DNA of 64,000 nucleotides from Modicisalibacter muralis (GCF_900102945.1 NZ_FNGI01000008.1:1-64000); one strand, 5' to 3'; shown: positions 9,442 through 19,290, counted from the stretch's first letter. Notes: generated by a model from the letters alone, not told the origin. Translations and numbers: made by a program.

Positions 9442-9881
9442 AAAGGGCATTGCAGGTGATGGGCCTCGCCTGGTTGCTGCTGATCTGTGGGTCGGTGCAG
9501 GCGGAGCAGTTCGAGCGCGTCGGCAATTACCAGATTCACTACAGCGCGGTGAATACCCGTTTCCTCGCCCCGGAAGTGGCCGCCGCCTACGATATCCCGC
9601 GCAGCAAGGTCATCGCGCTGCTCAGCGTCAGCGTCCTCGAAGAGCAGCCGGACGGCAGCACCGAGCCCGTGCCTGCCGTGGTAAACGGCCGAGTCGCCAA
9701 TCTCACCGGGCAATCCCAGCCGCTGGCGTTTCGCACCGTCCGCGAGGGCGATTCCATCTACCAATTGGCGACCTTTCGCATCCTGCCCGACGAGCCGCTG
9801 CGCTTCACGCTCGACGTGCGTTACGATCGCAACGCCGAGCCGGCTGAGGTTGCCTTTATGCAGCGCTTCTACATCGACTAA
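9438..9881 (+). CDS. DUF4426 domain secreted protein
   Basis: Small exported protein of unknown function regularly found after metX-metW in pseudomonads and relatives. The 147-residue product has a Sec signal peptide ([22 protein letters not shown]) and a single DUF4426 beta-rich domain (YQIHYSAVNTRFLAPEVAAAY..., ending in MQRFYID). It overlaps metW by 4 nt (ATGA), placing it in the metXW operon. The stop codon adjoins an inverted-repeat element. Confidence 0.88.
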   Translation: MKRALQVMGLAWLLLICGSVQAEQFERVGNYQIHYSAVNTRFLAPEVAAAYDIPRSKVIALLSVSVLEEQPDGSTEPVPAVVNGRVANLTGQSQPLAFRTVREGDSIYQLATFRILPDEPLRFTLDVRYDRNAEPAEVAFMQRFYID

Positions 9882-10040
9882 GGAATCACTGCCTAAATGC
9901 CTGCACGGACGAATCGCTGTGTCACGCGGTGCTCGAAGAACAGCCTAACTTCATGTTATGTCTCTTCTTCTGTGCTCCGGGCTCCTTGCGACGCAACGGC
10001 GCCGGCATCATTCCGTTCGACGATTTATTCAGCGATTCCT
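9882..10040. mobile_element. Second MITE-like inverted-repeat element
   Basis: The spacer between two convergent genes is bounded by related ends in inverted orientation: GGAATCACTGCCTAAAT on the left (9882-9898) and ATTTATTCAGCGATTCC on the right (10023-10039), whose complement is GGAATCGCTGAATAAAT. The match is imperfect (13 of 17 in an ungapped alignment). There is no coding potential inside. Both flanking stop codons fall at its edges. Likely a degenerate or non-autonomous insertion; the family is not identified. Confidence 0.45.
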
Positions 10041-10932
10041 AGCTAAAACGCTTACGCAACGCGGCGCACACATCGCCGCGCTCGGCTGCTGGCGCGGTGA
10101 ACCAGGCCAAGTCGAAAGGTGGGCCCGCATCGACACTGGCCGGCAGGGCGTCTCGCCAATTCTGGTCGTGACCGACCTCCACCAACCCCACACATAGCGG
10201 CTTCTCCTCGGCATGCAGCGCCACGCCGATATCGCGCCGCGCATGACCGCTACCGCAGATTAGCAACGCCGACGGCGGCAGTTCGGCGAGCGCCTCGGCC
10301 ATCACCCGGTCACGCGCCACCTGCGCGGCCAGCATGCCGTCGAGTATCGACTCCGGGAGCAGCCCGCAATGACCCTCGATTAGTGCGCGGCGTTGCGCTC
10401 TCGCCACAGCGGGTGGCAGATCGGGCACCCGGCCGGCGCTGACGATCTCGGCGATTCGCTCATGTGGCAGATTGGCGGCGCCGAGTGGCAGCCCGAGGCT
10501 TAGCGTCAGACGCAGGATCGGCCCGTAGGCCGACCAGTCCCAGCCTCTCCCCTGCCAGTCGAACGCATGGCGCAGTTCGGCGTCGTTCATCTGCAGCAGC
10601 CGCTGGTGAGAAATCCGCGCGAGTCGCATCTGCTGCCGGGTATCGAGCATTTCCATGGCCACGCCACCGAGCATGCTGCGTTCGGCCAGGCACGCGATCA
10701 ACCAGCGTTCCAGGCGATGATGCTCGGGATTGTCGTGGCGCTCGCCAATCACGATTGATGGCGCACGGGCCAGTCGCTCGAACAGCTCCGCCGAATCGAG
10801 CCACGCGTCGTGGCGCAGATCGCGTACGCGGTGTATCGCCGAGGGTTCGGCGCCAACCGCGTTCGGCAGGCCGGCAACCAGACCCAGCGCCGCCAACACG
10901 GCAAACCCTCGCAGGCAATCTCGACGTTGCAT
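10039..10932 (-). CDS. ChaN family haem/iron-linked lipoprotein-like protein
   Basis: Member of the haem-binding uptake, Tiki-superfamily ChaN group, in which related proteins bind haem or act in iron uptake. The 297-residue protein has an N-terminal signal with a Tat-like start (QRRDCLRG followed by a hydrophobic stretch to AVGA), the conserved IGERHDNPEHHRLE, GGVAMEMLD and CGSGHARRDIGV motifs. It lies 2 bp downstream of sfsA, as the last gene of aminotransferase-sfsA-chaN. No lipobox is obvious, unlike E. coli-type ChaN lipoproteins. Confidence 0.85.
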   Translation of the reverse strand: MQRRDCLRGFAVLAALGLVAGLPNAVGAEPSAIHRVRDLRHDAWLDSAELFERLARAPSIVIGERHDNPEHHRLERWLIACLAERSMLGGVAMEMLDTRQQMRLARISHQRLLQMNDAELRHAFDWQGRGWDWSAYGPILRLTLSLGLPLGAANLPHERIAEIVSAGRVPDLPPAVARAQRRALIEGHCGLLPESILDGMLAAQVARDRVMAEALAELPPSALLICGSGHARRDIGVALHAEEKPLCVGLVEVGHDQNWRDALPASVDAGPPFDLAWFTAPAAERGDVCAALRKRFS

Positions 10933-10934
10933 GG

Positions 10935-11738
10935 CTATTTCCCTCGCGCGTCAACGAGTTCAGTCCCGGCTATCGAGCCCGAATGCGCTATCTCGCGGGT
11001 CAGCGACACCGGCAAGCGTCTTCCCAGGCAGATACTGCGTGGCGCCCCGTCAATCACGGCGACGTCGCAAGCGTAGGCCAGCACCTCGACGCCCTCACCG
11101 GCGACACGCTGCAGCATCGCGGCATAAACCGGGTCGAGATGTGCCGCCGGCGCCACATCGGCAATGCCCGTATGCGCCACGCAAAACAACAGCACCGCAC
11201 GCTGGTCCTCGCCAGCCAGACGCGCCAGCGCCTGCAGATGCCGGGTGCCGCGCGCACTGACCGCATCGGGAAAATAGCCGTGGCCGTCATGTTCCCTGAG
11301 CGTGACCTGCTTGACCTCGACGTAGGCGCTGCCCAGTCGCGGATCGTCGAGGCGAAAATCGAGTCGGGCGCCGCTGCGTCGGGCGCCATCGACCTTCACC
11401 TCACGCTTGAGCGTGGCGTAGCCGGCCAACTCGGCGATGCGCCCGGCACGTAGCGCCTCCTCGACAATCGCATTGGTACGCCCGGTATGCACGGATGCCA
11501 GTGCCATGTGCCCCTCGGGCTGGGGCAATTCGATAAGCTCCCAGGTCCAGGCCAGCTTGCGCGCCGGGTTGGTGCTCGGCGCCAGCCACACACGACAGCC
11601 CGGCACGCTGACCGCGCGCATCGAGCCGGTGTTGGGGCAATGCGCCACCACCGTTTCGCCGCTGGCCAATTCGACATCGGCAAGAAAACGCTTGTAGCGC
11701 CGGCGCAGAATGCCCAGCGTCAGTTGGGGGTAGTCCAT
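10935..11738 (-). CDS. sfsA: SfsA family DNA/RNA nuclease
   Basis: Sugar fermentation stimulation protein A family; members bind DNA and have a restriction-endonuclease-like fold. The 267-residue protein shows the OB-like N-terminal part (RRYKRFLADVELASGE, HCPNTGSMRAV) and the nuclease core (ARLDFRLDDPRLGSAYVEVKQVTL, FPDAVSARGTRHLQ). It is about 30 residues longer than E. coli SfsA, mostly in a C-terminal tail. It sits between the aminotransferase and chaN in one apparent operon. Confidence 0.94.
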   Translation of the reverse strand: MDYPQLTLGILRRRYKRFLADVELASGETVVAHCPNTGSMRAVSVPGCRVWLAPSTNPARKLAWTWELIELPQPEGHMALASVHTGRTNAIVEEALRAGRIAELAGYATLKREVKVDGARRSGARLDFRLDDPRLGSAYVEVKQVTLREHDGHGYFPDAVSARGTRHLQALARLAGEDQRAVLLFCVAHTGIADVAPAAHLDPVYAAMLQRVAGEGVEVLAYACDVAVIDGAPRSICLGRRLPVSLTREIAHSGSIAGTELVDARGK

Positions 11739-11751
11739 TGCGTAGCGGTAC

Positions 11752-12912
11752 TTACAGTCTGGCGAGGAAGCGTTCGAGGCGCATCACGGCCTCCTCGAGC
11801 CTCGCACAATCGTTGGTAAAGGCAATGCGCACATGATGCTCGCCGCCACGCACGGCGAAATCGATCCCCGGCGTGATGGCGACGTTCTCCTCTTCCAGCA
11901 GTCGCCGGCAGAAGTCCTGGCTATCGCGAGTATGCCGCGACACGTCTAGCCACACATAGAACGCACCCTGCGGCGGCAACGACGGCGCCAGCCCCAAGCG
12001 TTCCAGGCCAGCCAACAGCACGTCGCGACGGCGGTGCAGTTCGCGGCGCCGGCGCTCCAGCTCATCCCGGCACTCGGGGGTAAACGCGGCCAGCGCGGCA
12101 TGCTGCGAGGGCGTCGGCGCGGCGAGAAAGACGTTCTGCGCCAGGCGAGTCAACGGTTCGACCGCCGCCTCGGGCGCGACCAGCCAACCCAGTCGCCAAC
12201 CGGTCATGCCGAAGTACTTCGAGAAGCTGTTGATCACGAAGGCATCCGGCGTCAGTGCCGTGGCGGAAACCGGCGCCGCATCGAACGTCAGTCCCTGATA
12301 GATTTCATCGACCAACAGCTCACCCCCGCGCGACCCGACCGCCTCGGCGACGGCGCCGAGCCGCTCGGCATCGAGCATATGCCCGGTCGGATTCGATGGC
12401 GTAGCCAGCATGGCCAGGCGCGTGGTATCGCGCCAATGGCGCTCGATCAGTGAAGCATCGAGCTGCCAGCCGCTTTCCGGCCCTACCGTCACACAATCGA
12501 TATCGGCCTCGGCCAGCGCCATGAAGTGACGATTGCACGGGTAGGTCGGGTCAGCCATTAGCACGCGATCGCCGCGCTGCACCAGTAACTGGCTGGCCAG
12601 CAACAGCGCGCCCGAGGCACCGGGGGTGATGAGAATTCGCGCCGGATCGACCCGCGCGCCGAAGTGTTCGGCGTAATGGCCGGCGATCGCCTCGCGCAGT
12701 GCCGGTAGGCCACACGCCGGCGTATAGCGCGTATGGCCGGCTGCCAATGCCTGCTGGCCGGCGGCGATCACCGACTCGGGAGTGGGGAAGTCCGGCTCGC
12801 CGATTTCCAGGTGAATCACGTCGTAACCCGCGGCCTCGCGAGCCTGGGCCTCTTCCAGCAGACGCATCACGCGAAAAGGCTGTACTCTCTCGACCCGCAC
12901 ACTCCAGCTCAT
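11752..12912 (-). CDS. Class I/II PLP-dependent aminotransferase
   Basis: Fold-type I aminotransferase; the amino-acid substrate is not evident from sequence. The 386-residue protein has LEIGEPDFPTP, TPGASGALLLA, the cofactor-contacting TPSNPTGH, DEIYQGL, and the PLP lysine in INSFSKYFGMTGWRLGW (Lys232). In Pseudomonas an equivalent uncharacterised aminotransferase gene lies divergent from dksA, as here. A 14-bp perfect palindrome lies 27-40 bp upstream of its ATG. Confidence 0.92.
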   Translation of the reverse strand: MSWSVRVERVQPFRVMRLLEEAQAREAAGYDVIHLEIGEPDFPTPESVIAAGQQALAAGHTRYTPACGLPALREAIAGHYAEHFGARVDPARILITPGASGALLLASQLLVQRGDRVLMADPTYPCNRHFMALAEADIDCVTVGPESGWQLDASLIERHWRDTTRLAMLATPSNPTGHMLDAERLGAVAEAVGSRGGELLVDEIYQGLTFDAAPVSATALTPDAFVINSFSKYFGMTGWRLGWLVAPEAAVEPLTRLAQNVFLAAPTPSQHAALAAFTPECRDELERRRRELHRRRDVLLAGLERLGLAPSLPPQGAFYVWLDVSRHTRDSQDFCRRLLEEENVAITPGIDFAVRGGEHHVRIAFTNDCARLEEAVMRLERFLARL

Positions 12913-12938
12913 TATCTACTCCTCTACAAAGGGTGCGT

Positions 12939-12952
12939 TTTCGATATCGAAA
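12939..12952. promoter_or_regulatory. Perfect 14-bp palindrome in the aminotransferase-dksA spacer
   Basis: TTTCGATATCGAAA is perfectly self-complementary and lies 27-40 bp upstream of the aminotransferase start, in promoter territory. It is a candidate dimeric-regulator operator, but no regulator is identified and the chance of a random palindrome in this AT-richer spacer is not negligible. Confidence 0.35.
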
Positions 12953-13029
12953 GCACACGACAACGCGGTACAATCGGCCATGTTAGCCTACTGGATGCGA
13001 CATCGGCAGCGCCCTGCATTTCACAGTGG

Positions 13030-13058
13030 TTGCAAAGTGCGGGCTTTTTCGCTAAATA
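13030..13058 (+). promoter_or_regulatory. Probable sigma-70 promoter of dksA
   Basis: TTGCAA (13030-13035) and TAAATA (13053-13058) are separated by 17 bp, about 110 bp upstream of the dksA ATG. It is the best -35/-10 pair I see in the 257-bp spacer. The spacer also holds GC-rich inverted segments around 13080-13140 that may form leader structure. Confidence 0.4.
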
Positions 13059-13169
13059 AGCAAGGCTTCGGGTGGGTATACCCTCCCTGCGGGTCGCGTC
13101 GGCCATCGTCGACTCGCGGCCTGACCGGCCGGGCATCGGCCCCAGTCACTTGAGTAATGAGGCAGCCCC

Positions 13170-13607
13170 ATGCCAGTAGCAGAAAAGAAAACGGAAGCGC
13201 CGAAGAAATTCACTCCGTACGAGCCGGCGCAGGGCGAAGAGTACATGAACGAAAAGCAGCTCGAGCATTTTCGCCAGATCCTGCTCGGCTGGAAACAGGA
13301 ACTCATGGAAGAGGTCGACCGCACGGTGCGTCACCTGCAGGAAGAGGCCAATAACTACGCCGACCCAGCAGACCGCGCCACCCAGGAGGAAGGTTTCAGC
13401 CTGGAATTGCGCACCCGTGATCGTGAGCGCAAGCTGCTCAAGAAGATCAACGAGACCATCGACAAGATCGATGAGGACGATTACGGCTTCTGCGAAGCCT
13501 GTGGTGTCGAGATAGGCATTCGCCGTCTCGAGGCACGCCCAACAGCCACCTTGTGCGTCGACTGCAAGACACTGGCCGAGCTGAAGGAAAAGCAACTCGG
13601 CGGCTGA
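13170..13607 (+). CDS. dksA: RNA polymerase-binding transcription factor DksA
   Basis: Binds the RNA polymerase secondary channel and, with ppGpp, tunes rRNA and amino-acid promoters. The 145-residue protein has the coiled coil with the tip NNYADPADRATQEE (catalytic-tip Asp residues present) and a complete C4 zinc finger (CEACG ... CVDCK). It is the canonical long DksA, not a short paralogue. It begins the dksA-gluQ-cbrAB-pcnB run conserved with Pseudomonas. Confidence 0.97.
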   Translation: MPVAEKKTEAPKKFTPYEPAQGEEYMNEKQLEHFRQILLGWKQELMEEVDRTVRHLQEEANNYADPADRATQEEGFSLELRTRDRERKLLKKINETIDKIDEDDYGFCEACGVEIGIRRLEARPTATLCVDCKTLAELKEKQLGG

Positions 13608-13628
13608 GTGCCCGACCGAGTAAGCCAA

Positions 13629-13658
13629 CGGGCGCCATTGGGCGCCCGCTTGCGTTTT
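13629..13658 (+). terminator. Probable intrinsic terminator after dksA
   Basis: An 8-bp GC stem CGGGCGCC/GGCGCCCG with loop ATTG (13629-13648) followed by CTTGCGTTTT. The T-run is delayed, so termination may be partial, with some read-through to gluQ. Confidence 0.55.
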
Positions 13659-13683
13659 ACGCCCGCCCCTGTGGAAGTCGCTT

Positions 13684-14577
13684 ATGCCCGGCTATCGCGG
13701 CCGCTTCGCCCCCACGCCGTCCGGCCCCCTGCACTTCGGTTCGCTGATCGCCGCGCTGGCAAGCTATCTCGATGCCCGCCACGCCCAAGGGAAATGGCTG
13801 GTGCGCATCGAGGATATCGATCCCCCGCGCAGCCCAGCGGGCGCGGATGCGCTGATTCTGCGCCAGCTCGAGGCCTTCGGCCTGCATTGGGACGAAGAGG
13901 TGCGCTACCAGAGCGATCGCGATGCCGCCTACCAGGCCGCCCTCGAGCGCCTCGCCACGCTCGGGCTGGCTTACCCGTGCAGTTGTTCGCGCAAGGAGTG
14001 GCGCGAGCATGCCGTCTACCCCGGCTGGTGTCGCGAGGGCCTGCGGCACCCCGGACGCCCCATCGCCTGGCGCCTGCGCAGCGATCTCGCCATGCGCCCG
14101 GTGACTTGGTGCGACCGGCTGTTCGGCAGGCAGGCCTTCGACCCGGCCGAACTCGGCGACGTGGTCCTGAAACGCAAGGAGGGCCTGTGGGCATATCAGC
14201 TAGCGGTGGTGATCGACGATGCCGATCAGGCCATCAGTGAGGTGGTGCGCGGCTTCGACCTGCTCGACAACACCCCCTGGCAACGCCAGTTGCAGGACAC
14301 GCTGGGGCTACCCGCGCCGCGCTACCTGCACTTGCCACTGATCGTCGCCGCCAACGGCCAGAAGCTCTCCAAGCAGAACCTGGCCCCGGCGCTACCGACC
14401 GCCGACGCCGAGGTGCGGGGGTTATTGCATCGGGCACTGATTGCCCTGGATCAGGCACCCGACGCCACGCTGGCCCAGGCGCCGGTCGATGAGCAATTGA
14501 ACGCCGCCATCGCCGGCTGGGACGCGAGCCGACTGCGAGCGCAACCGTATCGTCCGCAGCCCGTCGATACGCCTTGA
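13684..14577 (+). CDS. gluQ: Glutamyl-Q tRNA(Asp) synthetase
   Basis: Truncated glutamyl-tRNA-synthetase paralogue that attaches glutamate to queuosine in the tRNA-Asp anticodon. The 297-residue protein has the class I N-terminal motif RFAPTPSGPLHFGS, a zinc site of the GluQ type (CSCSRKEW ... YPGWC) and KLSKQ as the KMSKS loop; it has no anticodon-binding domain, as expected. It lies directly after dksA, as in many gammaproteobacteria where the two are linked. Confidence 0.95.
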   Translation: MPGYRGRFAPTPSGPLHFGSLIAALASYLDARHAQGKWLVRIEDIDPPRSPAGADALILRQLEAFGLHWDEEVRYQSDRDAAYQAALERLATLGLAYPCSCSRKEWREHAVYPGWCREGLRHPGRPIAWRLRSDLAMRPVTWCDRLFGRQAFDPAELGDVVLKRKEGLWAYQLAVVIDDADQAISEVVRGFDLLDNTPWQRQLQDTLGLPAPRYLHLPLIVAANGQKLSKQNLAPALPTADAEVRGLLHRALIALDQAPDATLAQAPVDEQLNAAIAGWDASRLRAQPYRPQPVDTP

Positions 14578-14660
14578 TAGCCGCTGAAAACCTGCCGGCT
14601 TGAGGCTTACCACCCCGCGCCCTAGACTCGTTTCTTCGACCCGCATGCAAGGCCGTCTTT

Positions 14661-14837
14661 ATGTACGTCTATCGCATCATGTTGTTTCTGGTCTTCGGCG
14701 GCTACCTGCTCTCGCCCATGCTGATGAGCGGCTGGGCCACGCCGGGCATGGCCTGGTACCGACCGTTCGTTATCTGGGGCATCCTGATCGCGCTCTCCAT
14801 GTGGCTGGAGCAGAAGAGAAAACTCGATGAGCACTAG
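14661..14837 (+). CDS. CbrX-like small membrane protein upstream of cbrA
   Basis: A 58-residue ORF (MYVYRIMLFLVFGGYLLSPM... ending EQKRKLDEH) with two hydrophobic segments separated by GMAWYRP and a charged C-terminus. Its stop overlaps the cbrA start by 11 nt, so cbrA translation is probably coupled to it. A small ORF called cbrX is known in the same place in Pseudomonas putida (from memory). Its biochemical role is unknown; with two TM segments it might act beside the CbrA transporter domain. The GC content and codon pattern resemble the neighbouring genes. Confidence 0.75.
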   Translation: MYVYRIMLFLVFGGYLLSPMLMSGWATPGMAWYRPFVIWGILIALSMWLEQKRKLDEH

Positions 14838-17787
14838 CCTCGCTGGAGTCTTTACGCTGGGTGCCGGCTACCTGCTGCTGCTGTTCCTCTGCGCGCTAGC
14901 GGTAGAGCGCGGCTGGGTACCGACGCGCCTCGTGCGTCATCCGGCCGTCTACTCGCTGGCACTGGGTGTCTATGCGAGTGCCTGGGCGGTCTATGGCAGC
15001 GTCGAGCTGGCCACCGAGGTCGGTTATGGCTACCTGGCCTACTATCTGGGCGTCGCCGGCGCCTTTCTGCTGGTGCCGGTGCTGCTGGTGCCGATTCAGC
15101 GCATGACGCGCACCTACCAGTTGGCCTCGCTGGCCGATCTGTTCGCCTTTCGCTTTCGCAGCCGTTGGGTCGGCACGTTGATCACGCTGGTGACGTTGCT
15201 GTCGGTAATGCCCCTGCTGGCGCTACAGGTTCAGACCATGGGCGATGCCGTTCACCTGCTCACCGGTGCCGTCTCGCCGGCCCTGCTGGCGCTCGGTTTC
15301 TGCGTATTGATCGGCTTGTTGGCGATCCTGTTCGGCGCGCGCCACACCCACCTGCAAGCGCGTCATGACACCCTGCTGGCGGTGATCGCCCTGGAGTCGC
15401 TGGTCAAACTGGCGGTCATGCTGGCGCTCGGCGGTGTCGCGCTGTACGGCGTCTTCGATGGTCCCACCGACCTGCAGAGCTGGCTTAACGGGCCCGGCCT
15501 GGCAGCACAATCGTCGACGCTGCGTCTCGATCCCGGCCAGTGGCGCACCCTGCTGTTACTGTTCTTCGCCGCGGCGTTTCTGATGCCGCACATGTTCCAT
15601 ATGACCTTCACCGAAACGCCGTCACGCCGAGCACTGTTGCAGGCCAGTTGGAGCTTGCCGCTGTATCTGCTGCTGATGGCGCTGCCGGTGCCGCTGATCG
15701 TATGGGCCACTCAGCGCCTGGGAGTCGACGCTTCGGCGCTGGGCTCGGCCTACCTGGCTTTCGCTCTATCGGCCAATCCGTGGGTCGATGCACTGGTCTT
15801 CATCGCCGGCCTGGCCGCGGCCAGCGGCACCATGATCATCATCGCCATCGCCCTGGCCGGCATGGTGCTCAATCATCTGGTGCTGGTCGCCCGCCCGCCG
15901 GACAATCAGCCTGATCTCTACCGCTGGCTACTCTGGCTACGCCGGGCGCTGATCGTCGCGGTGATCCTCGGCGGCTGGCTGTTTTATCGCACCGTGGGCA
16001 TCAAGCACGACCTCACCACCCTGGGACTGACCTCTTTCGTCGGCATGGCGCAGTGCCTGCCCGGCATGCTCGCAGTGCTGTACTGGCCCGGCGCCAATCG
16101 CAAGGGCATGCTCTGCGGCCTGGCCGCTGGCTGCGCGGTGTGGCTACTCGGTCTGTGGCTGCCGTTACTCACCGACCAGGCGCCGTTGGTGTTCATTCCA
16201 CCGGGGCTCGAAGCGCTGGAGGATGAACCCGCCTGGTACGCAATCACCCTGGTTGCGTTGGCCGCCAACATCATCATCTTCATTACGGTATCGCTGATCA
16301 CGCGCACCTCGGAGGGCGAGCGTGCAGCCGCCGAGGCCTGCTCGGTGGATGCGGTGATTCGCCCCAAACGCCTGCCGCTGGCGGCGCGCACCGGGGAGGA
16401 TTTCAAGCCCTACCTGGCCGAAGCGCTCGGCCGCGAGGTCGCCGAACGCGAGGTCGATAATGCGCTGGCGGCGCTGGGGCTGTCGCCTCACGATGGTCGC
16501 CCTTACGCGCTGCGCCGGCTGCGCGATCGCATCCAGGCCAATCTGTCGGGGTTGATGGGCCCGTCGGTCGCCCAGGATATCGTCGATCGTTTCCTGCCCT
16601 ATCAGTACGACGGCCTGGCCCCGACCGATGACATTCACTTCGTCGAGAGCCGCTTGGAAGCCTATCGCTCGCGACTCACCGGGCTGGCCCGTGAACTCGA
16701 CGGCCTGCGCCGCTACCACCGCCGTACCCTGACGCAATTGCCGATCGGCCTGTGCGCCTTCGGTGACGACAGCGAACTGTTGATGTGGAACGATGCCCTA
16801 GCGCAACTCTCGGGCATCGAAGGCGACAGCGTCATCGGCGCGCGGCGCGACAGCCTGCCGGCGCCCTGGGCCGAGCTGCTGGGGCGTATCTTCGACGAGC
16901 CCGGCAGCTATCTTTACAAGCAGGCGGTGACATTGGAAAGCGGACTTCGCTACCTGACCCTGCACAAGGCGACGCTGGCCGCCGAGCAAGGCGAGCGCGG
17001 CGGCACGGTGATCCTGATCGAGGACCACAGCGAGATGAAGTGGCTCGAGGATGAACTGGTCCACTCCGAGCGGCTGGCCTCCATCGGCCGGCTGGCGGCC
17101 GGCGTCGCCCACGAGATCGGCAACCCGATCACCGGCATCTCGTCGCTGGCTCAGAATCTGCGCTACGATACCGACGACCCGCAACTGCTGGAAACCGCCG
17201 ATCAGATTCAGCAACTGACTGAGCGCGTGTCGCGCATCGTCGGCTCGCTGGTCAGTTTCGCGCATGGCGGGCGCCATGTAGAGCAGACCCGACTCACTGC
17301 CGTGGAGCTATATCAGGTCGGCGAAGAGGCGTTGCACTTGATCCGCCTGGCCCGCTCGGGTCAGGATGTGGTTTACAGTAACCTTTGCCCCATGGGCCTA
17401 CGGGTTCAGGGCGACGCCCAGCGACTGGTGCAGGTGCTGGTCAACCTGATTGGCAATGCCCGTGATGCCAGCCAGCCCGGCGATGAAATCGTCATCGAGG
17501 CCAAGCCACAGGGCAGCGGCGTGGAGTTGAGCGTCAGCGACGCCGGGCACGGCATCGATGCCTCGGTCCGCGACCATTTATTCGAACCCTTCTCCACCAC
17601 CAAGCCCCCCGGAGAAGGAACCGGTCTCGGGTTGCCGCTGGTCTACAGCATCATCCGCGAGCATCATGGACACATCCAGATCGACTCACCCCCGCCAGGG
17701 CAACAACATGGCACCCGCATCGCGATGTGGCTGCCCAGACCACAAGAGGACGGCGAAGACCACGATGAGCCGGATTCTGATCGTTGA
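14827..17787 (+). CDS. cbrA: Sensor histidine kinase CbrA with SLC5 transporter domain
   Basis: Membrane sensor of the CbrAB two-component system that controls carbon/nitrogen balance and, through CrcZ, catabolite repression. The 986-residue protein has an N-terminal sodium/solute-symporter-like domain with about 13 membrane segments (1 to about 500), a linker with a STAC-like segment, a PAS-type region (about 635-745), then HisKA with the H-box [14 protein letters not shown] (His762) and a HATPase with N-box [13 protein letters not shown] and G-boxes DAGHGID and GTGLGLPL. It overlaps the CbrX-like gene (11 nt) and cbrB (23 nt). Confidence 0.97.
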   Translation: MSTSLAGVFTLGAGYLLLLFLCALAVERGWVPTRLVRHPAVYSLALGVYASAWAVYGSVELATEVGYGYLAYYLGVAGAFLLVPVLLVPIQRMTRTYQLASLADLFAFRFRSRWVGTLITLVTLLSVMPLLALQVQTMGDAVHLLTGAVSPALLALGFCVLIGLLAILFGARHTHLQARHDTLLAVIALESLVKLAVMLALGGVALYGVFDGPTDLQSWLNGPGLAAQSSTLRLDPGQWRTLLLLFFAAAFLMPHMFHMTFTETPSRRALLQASWSLPLYLLLMALPVPLIVWATQRLGVDASALGSAYLAFALSANPWVDALVFIAGLAAASGTMIIIAIALAGMVLNHLVLVARPPDNQPDLYRWLLWLRRALIVAVILGGWLFYRTVGIKHDLTTLGLTSFVGMAQCLPGMLAVLYWPGANRKGMLCGLAAGCAVWLLGLWLPLLTDQAPLVFIPPGLEALEDEPAWYAITLVALAANIIIFITVSLITRTSEGERAAAEACSVDAVIRPKRLPLAARTGEDFKPYLAEALGREVAEREVDNALAALGLSPHDGRPYALRRLRDRIQANLSGLMGPSVAQDIVDRFLPYQYDGLAPTDDIHFVESRLEAYRSRLTGLARELDGLRRYHRRTLTQLPIGLCAFGDDSELLMWNDALAQLSGIEGDSVIGARRDSLPAPWAELLGRIFDEPGSYLYKQAVTLESGLRYLTLHKATLAAEQGERGGTVILIEDHSEMKWLEDELVHSERLASIGRLAAGVAHEIGNPITGISSLAQNLRYDTDDPQLLETADQIQQLTERVSRIVGSLVSFAHGGRHVEQTRLTAVELYQVGEEALHLIRLARSGQDVVYSNLCPMGLRVQGDAQRLVQVLVNLIGNARDASQPGDEIVIEAKPQGSGVELSVSDAGHGIDASVRDHLFEPFSTTKPPGEGTGLGLPLVYSIIREHHGHIQIDSPPPGQQHGTRIAMWLPRPQEDGEDHDEPDSDR

Positions 17788-19144
17788 AGATGAAACCATT
17801 ATTCGCACCGCGTTGCGTCGCCTGCTGGAGCGCCACGACCACCAGATCAGCGAGGCGGGAACGGTTGCCGAAGCCCTCGAGCTGGACCCGCAGCGCTTCG
17901 ACCTGGTAATCAGCGACCTGCGCCTGCCCAACGATCCTGGCACGGCGCTGATCGACGCCGCGGCGCCGGTGCCGGTGCTGATCATGACCAGCTACGCCAG
18001 CATGCGCTCGGCGGTGGATGCCCTGAAACAGGGCGCCGTGGATTATATCGCCAAGCCATTCGATCACGACGAACTGCTCGATACCGTGGCCAAGGCGCTC
18101 AGCACCCACGCGCCCACGGCACTGCCCACCAACGCCAATAGCGTCGCGCCGCAGGAAATGATCGGCGAGTGCCCTGGCATGCAGGTGGTCTACAGCCGCA
18201 TCCGCAAGACCGCGCCGGCGGACGTCACGGTGCTCATCCAGGGCGAATCAGGCACCGGCAAGGAACTGGTGGCCCGCGCCATTCATCGCCAGAGTCAGCG
18301 TGCACGCGCGCCACTGATCTGCGTCAATTGCGCGGCGATTCCCGAAACGCTGATCGAGTCCGAGCTGTTCGGCCATGAAAAAGGCGCCTTTACTGGCGCC
18401 AGCGCCGCCCGCACCGGTCTGGTCGAGGCCGCCGATGGCGGTACGCTGTTTCTCGATGAAATCGGCGAATTGCCGCTAGATGCCCAGGCACGCCTGTTGC
18501 GCGTGCTACAGGAAGGCGAGATCCGCAAGATCGGCTCGGTCGAGACGCGCCACGTCGATGTACGGTTGATCGCCGCCACGCATCGCGACTTGCATGGCAT
18601 GTCGAAAAGCGGCGAGTTTCGTCTCGATCTGTATTACCGCCTCAATGTCATGCAGATCGATCTGCCACCGCTGCGCGAGCGCGAGGGTGACATCCTCAAG
18701 ATCGCCGATGTGCTGCTCGAAGGCGCCTGCCGGCGTCATTCCCGTGATGGGCTCAAGCTCTCCCGCGCGGCGCGCCGTGATATTCGCGACTACCCGTGGC
18801 CCGGTAATGTCCGCGAGTTGGAGAATGCCCTCGAACGCGGGGTGATTCTTGCCGAGGGGCACCTGATCCACCCCGACGACCTGGGGCTCAGGCCTTCCAC
18901 GGCCGTTACCCGGCCTGCCGCAGTCAGGCTGACCACGCCCTCCGTGTCCACGGAAAACGCCGAGAATAACGAGGAAGACCTGTCGCTGGAGGACTATTTC
19001 CAGCATTTCGTGCTCGAACACCAGGATCAGATGAGCGAAACCGAACTGGCCCAGAAGCTGGGTATCAGCCGCAAATGCCTGTGGGAGCGACGCCAGCGGC
19101 TAGGCATTCCGCGCAAGAAGAGCCCGCGCAGTCGCACTGCATAG
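17765..19144 (+). CDS. cbrB: Sigma-54-dependent response regulator CbrB
   Basis: NtrC-family activator phosphorylated by CbrA. The 459-residue protein has a receiver domain (phospho-acceptor Asp51 in [10 protein letters not shown], Lys in DYIAKPF), an AAA+ domain with Walker A GESGTGKE, sigma-54 contact loop EKGAFTGA and [12 protein letters not shown], and a C-terminal Fis-type helix-turn-helix ([19 protein letters not shown]). The ATG at 17765 is chosen because the receiver begins there; it overlaps the cbrA end. Its expected main target, a CrcZ-type RNA with a sigma-54 promoter, lies immediately downstream. Confidence 0.97.
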   Translation: MSRILIVEDETIIRTALRRLLERHDHQISEAGTVAEALELDPQRFDLVISDLRLPNDPGTALIDAAAPVPVLIMTSYASMRSAVDALKQGAVDYIAKPFDHDELLDTVAKALSTHAPTALPTNANSVAPQEMIGECPGMQVVYSRIRKTAPADVTVLIQGESGTGKELVARAIHRQSQRARAPLICVNCAAIPETLIESELFGHEKGAFTGASAARTGLVEAADGGTLFLDEIGELPLDAQARLLRVLQEGEIRKIGSVETRHVDVRLIAATHRDLHGMSKSGEFRLDLYYRLNVMQIDLPPLREREGDILKIADVLLEGACRRHSRDGLKLSRAARRDIRDYPWPGNVRELENALERGVILAEGHLIHPDDLGLRPSTAVTRPAAVRLTTPSVSTENAENNEEDLSLEDYFQHFVLEHQDQMSETELAQKLGISRKCLWERRQRLGIPRKKSPRSRTA

Positions 19145-19239
19145 CAGCAGCATTTGCGTCCACTCGACCATGGTATAAAGCGCAAAAGTCCATAGCGCGT
19201 TAAGCGTTTGCCGGCTTCACAACGCTAACTTGGGTCATT

Positions 19240-19290
19240 TGTTACCTTCTCACACAGCCTACACCCTGCAACATGCCGCTCGCGGTAACA
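19240..19290. promoter_or_regulatory. Candidate CbrB upstream activator site for the CrcZ-type RNA
   Basis: An inverted pair TGTTACC (19240-19246) and GGTAACA (19284-19290) lies 76-126 bp upstream of the -24 element, a normal distance for a sigma-54 activator. TGTTAC/GTAACA half-sites are the CbrB motif I recall for Pseudomonas crcZ promoters, although there the spacing is shorter. The left half-site context (TTTGTTACC then TCACAC) recurs upstream of panB. Confidence 0.55.

Noticed and set aside
9958-10197. 79-codon plus-strand frame at the chaN 3' end
   Set aside because: It overlaps the inverted-repeat element and chaN antisense, with no motif.
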